From assembly GCA_028707015.1 (NCBI GenBank), contig JAQTVP010000053.1, positions 1-9,637 on the forward strand: a stretch of 9,637 bases of DNA, written 5' to 3'. Source of the stretch: Dehalococcoidales bacterium (GTDB lineage Bacteria > Chloroflexota > Dehalococcoidia > Dehalococcoidales > JAQTVP01). Shown in pieces: positions 6,876-9,637 of this stretch. The notes beneath the pieces were generated by a model. That model ran no database searches, was not told where the DNA came from, and was given only the letters and a program-made list of their open reading frames with translations. The translations under genes were made by a program, and so were the position numbers. Numbering within the stretch: the stretch's first letter is position 1; each line of letters begins with the position of its first letter.

Positions 6876-6904
6876 TTGACAGTTCGGGTATAATATGATT
6901 AAAT
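6876..6904 (+). promoter_or_regulatory. Probable promoter of the structured RNA
   Basis: A perfect -35, TTGACA (6876-6881), has TTAAAT (6899-6904) 17 bases downstream. Two better-looking -10 hexamers, TATAAT (6889-6894) and TATGAT (6894-6899), are also present but only 7 and 12 bases away, too close to use this -35. Any of them places the start between about 6901 and 6911, just before the first helix of the RNA. Confidence 0.55.
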
Positions 6905-6954
6905 TAAGATGAAGTCTAGGTGTACTAGCCGGAACTATTTTCGGGAGGTGCGAG

Positions 6955-7011
6955 ATGAGGCTTCATGGTTTATTAGGAGTTTGGCAAGTTGACAGAGAAT
7001 GCCCTGCGTGA
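6955..7011 (+). CDS. Possible 18-residue peptide inside the structured RNA
   Basis: ATG at 6955 lies 6 bases after GGGAGG (6943-6948), a good ribosome site, and the frame reads MRLHGLLGVWQVDRECPA before TGA at 7009-7011. The start codon abuts the 3' strand of the 9-bp helix (6958-6966) and the stop falls in the loop of the TGCCCTG/CAGGGCA hairpin. No run of one amino acid suggests classical attenuation. It may be chance within an RNA gene, since GGAGG occurs easily in G-rich RNA. Confidence 0.25.
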   Translation: MRLHGLLGVWQVDRECPA

Positions 7012-7137
7012 GGCAGGGCAAGTAGAACTTGAACTCGGCTCGGGAGAGTAGAGAGAAAGGCCAACTTGGTAGTGGAGTTGCCTAGTGCGGTGGTGAACAC
7101 TGCGAGTGAGCTGGGTTTAAGATAACTGGGATTCATG

Positions 7138-7171
7138 AGTGGAGAGTGCTTAAGTGCTCTCCACTTTTTTT
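7138..7171 (+). terminator. Strong intrinsic terminator of the structured RNA
   Basis: AGTGGAGAG (7138-7146) pairs perfectly with CTCTCCACT (7157-7165) around a 10-base loop, followed by an unbroken T-run at 7165-7171. It is the strongest terminator in the window and sets the 3' end of the transcript. Confidence 0.93.
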
Positions 7172-7187
7172 AATACCGAATATAATA

Positions 7188-7216
7188 TTGATTAGCCATT
7201 GGGTGTTTGTTATTAT
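7188..7216 (+). promoter_or_regulatory. Probable promoter of the UPF0182 gene
   Basis: TTGATT (7188-7193) and TATTAT (7211-7216) are 17 bases apart, a fair sigma-A match placed after the terminator at 7171 and before the gene. The predicted start near 7223 gives a leader of about 75 bases. Confidence 0.45.
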
Positions 7217-7273
7217 AAAAAATAAAGAGTTGATTCCATTTGATAATTTCGGTAATTAATAAGGATGGATTTA

Positions 7274-7296
7274 ACCTTTTTAGTTATAAAAAGGGT
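7274..7296 (+). promoter_or_regulatory. Hairpin overlapping the ribosome site of the UPF0182 gene
   Basis: ACCTTTTTA (7274-7282) can pair with TAAAAAGGGT (7287-7296, one bulged G) around a GTTA loop. The 3' arm contains AAAAAGGG, the only Shine-Dalgarno-like sequence before the start at 7298, so folding would hide it. Confidence 0.4.
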
Positions 7297-7297
7297 C

Positions 7298-9637
7298 ATG
7301 GTGAAAAAATTGGATTCTTTTGATAGACAATGGCGGCGCTGGTTTGAAGAAAATAACAACGAAGAGCGTATAGTAACTCCTAAGCTGGGGCGAACAGCAA
7401 GGATAGTATTTTACACTTTAGCTACAATTCTAGTCTTATTTATTGTTGCCAATATTGGTAAAGGAATATATACAGAGTGGCTATGGTTTAATAACCTGGG
7501 TTACAGCAGTGTCTATACCAACATTCTGAAGACCAAAATAATAATCTTCTTTGCCGCAGCTATTATATTTTGTATCTTGTTTTTGGGAAATTTAATGCTG
7601 GCCACAAGGCTGGCACCTAAAAGTAAACCCAATATTTGGCCTTGGTCAATAATGCGTCAATTACAGTGGGTGTCCAAGTGGAGTGTAATTGCCGGGACGT
7701 TGCTATTCAGTATCATATTTGGGCTAATAGCTCAAAGTAACTGGGAGATGGTACTTCAATATTTTAATGCACAACCTTTTGGCATAACAGATCCTGTTTT
7801 TGACAAAGAAATTAGCTTCTATGTTTTCTCATTGCCTTTTCTTAATATGTTACAAAGCTGGTTACTTGGTGCGTTTATTGTAACTTGTCTGGCTACTGCC
7901 GGGATATATCTTCTTAGCTACATGGTGCAGCGTATCAGATTTAATTTTACCAGACCAGTATTAGGTCACCTTGGCGGATTAGTAGTAGTTATTTTGGGAC
8001 TATTTGCCTGGAATTACTGGTTTGGTATCTGGGAATTGGTATTTTCGGAACGGGGAGTGGTCTTTGGTGCCAGTTATACTGATATGTATGCTAAACTTCC
8101 ATCACAATGGGTTCTGATAGTGGCAGTTGCAATCTGTATGGGGCTGGTTATTTTTAACATATTCAAGCGAAAAATTCGCTGGGTTATCTATGGTATTGCG
8201 GGTTGGGTGGTTATTGCTATTATTGCGCAGTTGGTGGTGCCTGGTTTAGTGCAGCGTTTTAAAGTACAACCTAGCGAGTTAGCTTTAGAGATGCCATACA
8301 TTGAATATAATATCCAGTCTACTGCCGAGGCGTATGCTCTGAATCGGATTGAGGAGCAAGATTTTCCTGCTGAAGAAACCCTGAACTTGGAAGATATAAT
8401 CCAAAATGAAACGACTGTTGATAATATCAGGCTTTGGGACCATCGTCCATTAAAAAATACCTATAATCAACTCCAGTCTTTTCGGCTCTATTATGATTTC
8501 AATGATGTTGATGTCGACCGCTATATTATTGACGGTGAATATCGCCAGGTTATGTTATCAGCCCGGGAGTTGTCTGCAGAGGAGTTAGCAGGAGAGGCGC
8601 AAACTTGGGTTAACCGTAAACTGCAGTTCACTCATGGTTACGGTATTGCTTTAAGCCCGGTTAATGAAATTAGTGCTCAAGGGCTACCGGTACTATTTGT
8701 GAAAGATATACCGCCTGCGGGCATCTTTGATATTGAACAACCGCAGATATATTATGGAGAAAAGACAAATGATTATGTAATTGTGAAAACAAAAACTCAG
8801 GAATTTGACTACCCTATGGGTAGTGAGAATGTTTATGGTCAATATCAGGGGGAAGGCGGCGTTAGCTTGGATAGTTTCATTCGCCGCCTGATTTATGCCT
8901 GGCAATTTGGTGATCTTAATATACTTATCAGTAACGAATTGACTTCTGAAAGCAGGATAGCCTATTACCGTAATATTCAAGAGAGAGTAAATCACCTGGC
9001 GCCATTTTTACAGCTGGATAGTGATCCATACCTGGTAATTGTAGAGGGAAAGCTTTTCTGGATACAGGATGCATATACTATAACTAATCGTTATCCATAT
9101 TCTGAACCACTCGGGAGCGAGCTAAATTACATACGTAACAGTGTTAAGGCAGTAATTGATGCTTATAATGGCAGTGTAGTTTTTTATGTAACTGATTCGG
9201 AGGATGCTCTGATACAAACTTATCAGACTATATTCCCTGATCTTTTCGTCTCTGGTGCAGATATGCCGGATTCCCTAAAGGCTTACCTCCGTTATCCCGA
9301 GTACCAGTTTAATATCCAGGCCGAGGTATACCAGACCTATCATATGCGTGATGCCCGGGTATTTTACAACAGGGAAGACCTTTGGGCTGTGCCCCGGGAG
9401 ATATACGCCGGTAAAGAACAGCTTATGGAGCCCTACTATATCATTATGCGCTTGCCTGAGGAGGAGAAGGAAGAATTCCTTCTCATGTTGCCCTTCACCC
9501 CGGTAAATAAGAATAATACCATTGGCTGGCTGGCCGCCCGCTGTGATGGAGACAATTATGGGAAGCTGCTTGCCTACCATTTTCCCAAGGAGCGGCTGGT
9601 GTATGGTCCCAGCCAGATCGAAAACCGAATCCAGCAG
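7298..9637 (+). CDS. UPF0182 (COG1615) integral membrane protein, C-terminus cut by the right edge
   Basis: 780 residues are visible without a stop; the family is about 900 long, so the last 100-150 residues are missing. Seven membrane spans lie at about 36-55, 80-102, 129-147, 187-210, 220-242, 271-289 and 294-316, with the family segment FGITDPVFDKEISFYVFSLPF at 161-181. A large soluble region follows, with PYIEYNIQSTAEAYAL (about 333-348) and, near the edge, FYNREDLWAVPREIYAG and YGPSQIENRIQQ. Its function is unknown; the large part after the spans is probably extracytoplasmic. ATG at 7298 or the adjacent GTG at 7301 is the start, with AAGGG directly upstream; an ATG at 7265 lacks a site. 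The last 250 bases are visibly more GC-rich than the rest, matching the most conserved part of the family. No neighbour in the window suggests a role. Confidence 0.9.
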   Translation, partial: MVKKLDSFDRQWRRWFEENNNEERIVTPKLGRTARIVFYTLATILVLFIVANIGKGIYTEWLWFNNLGYSSVYTNILKTKIIIFFAAAIIFCILFLGNLMLATRLAPKSKPNIWPWSIMRQLQWVSKWSVIAGTLLFSIIFGLIAQSNWEMVLQYFNAQPFGITDPVFDKEISFYVFSLPFLNMLQSWLLGAFIVTCLATAGIYLLSYMVQRIRFNFTRPVLGHLGGLVVVILGLFAWNYWFGIWELVFSERGVVFGASYTDMYAKLPSQWVLIVAVAICMGLVIFNIFKRKIRWVIYGIAGWVVIAIIAQLVVPGLVQRFKVQPSELALEMPYIEYNIQSTAEAYALNRIEEQDFPAEETLNLEDIIQNETTVDNIRLWDHRPLKNTYNQLQSFRLYYDFNDVDVDRYIIDGEYRQVMLSARELSAEELAGEAQTWVNRKLQFTHGYGIALSPVNEISAQGLPVLFVKDIPPAGIFDIEQPQIYYGEKTNDYVIVKTKTQEFDYPMGSENVYGQYQGEGGVSLDSFIRRLIYAWQFGDLNILISNELTSESRIAYYRNIQERVNHLAPFLQLDSDPYLVIVEGKLFWIQDAYTITNRYPYSEPLGSELNYIRNSVKAVIDAYNGSVVFYVTDSEDALIQTYQTIFPDLFVSGADMPDSLKAYLRYPEYQFNIQAEVYQTYHMRDARVFYNREDLWAVPREIYAGKEQLMEPYYIIMRLPEEEKEEFLLMLPFTPVNKNNTIGWLAARCDGDNYGKLLAYHFPKERLVYGPSQIENRIQQ

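Larger units (their letters stand above)
6905..7171 (+). ncRNA. Candidate structured non-coding RNA, family not recognised
   Basis: About 260 bases bounded by a promoter and an intrinsic terminator, more G-rich than its surroundings. Helices seen by eye: 6909-6917 with 6958-6966 (9 bp, one G-U); CAAGTT 6985-6990 with AACTTG 7026-7031, enclosing TGCCCTG 7000-7006 with CAGGGCA 7014-7020; AACT 7063-7066 with AGTT 7076-7079, extended by GGC/GCC; GCGGTG 7087-7092 with CACTGC 7098-7103 (one G-U); then the terminator stem. TTCAT at 7132-7136 could instead pair with ATGAA at 6909-6913, closing the molecule end to end. Core motifs of tmRNA, RNase P RNA, SRP RNA, 6S RNA, T-box, cobalamin, lysine, M-box and glmS elements were looked for and not found. 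Because the terminator is complete and a gene follows only 125 bases later, it could be a stand-alone RNA or, less likely, an attenuator for the UPF0182 gene. Confidence 0.6.
6773..7297 (+). other. Gene-free stretch of 525 bases containing an unassigned RNA gene
   Basis: The first 100 bases (6773-6875) are AT-rich and hold only a weak inverted repeat (AGCGC/GCGTT, about 6776-6790) with no T-run. From 6876 there is a promoter, a G-rich segment able to form several helices, and a strong terminator ending at 7171. The remainder (7172-7297) holds a probable promoter and hairpin leader for the UPF0182 gene. No ordinary protein gene fits here. Confidence 0.6.

Noticed and set aside
6876..6894. TTGACA with the TATAAT at 6889-6894 as one promoter
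   Set aside because: The spacer is only 7 bases; the TTAAAT at 17 bases is weaker in sequence but fits the spacing.
6905..7171. tmRNA, RNase P RNA, SRP RNA, 6S RNA, T-box, glmS ribozyme or a metabolite riboswitch
   Set aside because: Local resemblances exist (GGAGGTGCGAG to lysine elements, AAGTTGACAGAG to glmS, GCGGTGGTGAACACTGCG to a T-box end), but none of the conserved cores follow in order.
8693..9580. Two minus-strand open frames of about 100 codons
   Set aside because: Both lie opposite conserved parts of the UPF0182 protein and have no recognisable features.

Overview
The window reads as an ordinary chromosomal segment of a moderately AT-rich bacterium, most likely an anaerobic Firmicute of the Clostridia (Syntrophomonas-like gene content). 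This rests on strong AGGAGG-type ribosome sites, frequent GTG/TTG starts, a MrfA/YprA-type helicase close to the Bacillus form, a YlxP/DUF503 gene and a UPF0182 membrane protein. Chloroflexota are a second possibility, because the DUF5667 and zinc-ribbon genes also fit there. The placement is by gene content only. No phage, transposon, CRISPR or tRNA was seen.

Layout. (1) 1-1282, minus strand: an ECF-type sigma factor overlapping by 8 bases a membrane-anchored DUF5667 protein that runs off the left edge; the second is probably the regulator of the first. (2) 1453-2112, plus: a RimI-like GNAT acetyltransferase, divergent from the sigma gene. (3) 2233-2773: a single-gene unit with a near-consensus promoter, a roughly 140-base leader that can fold, a double zinc-ribbon protein of 100 residues, and a composite terminator. 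(4) 2827-6772: a tightly packed run of ylxP (DUF503), a MrfA-type DNA repair helicase, lgt (lipoprotein diacylglyceryl transferase), and a small membrane-anchored protein whose reading frame is broken at an A-run. (5) 6773-7297: 525 bases with no ordinary gene, containing what looks like an independent structured RNA of about 260 bases with its own promoter and a very strong intrinsic terminator. I could not assign it to any RNA family I know. (6) 7298-9637: a UPF0182 integral membrane protein, cut by the right edge.

The parts worth a second look are the unassigned RNA at 6905-7171 with an 18-codon reading frame inside it, the broken gene after lgt, and the folded leader in front of the zinc-ribbon gene. 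The rest is housekeeping or stress-response content: a sigma/regulator pair, ribosomal protein acetylation, DNA repair and lipoprotein maturation.
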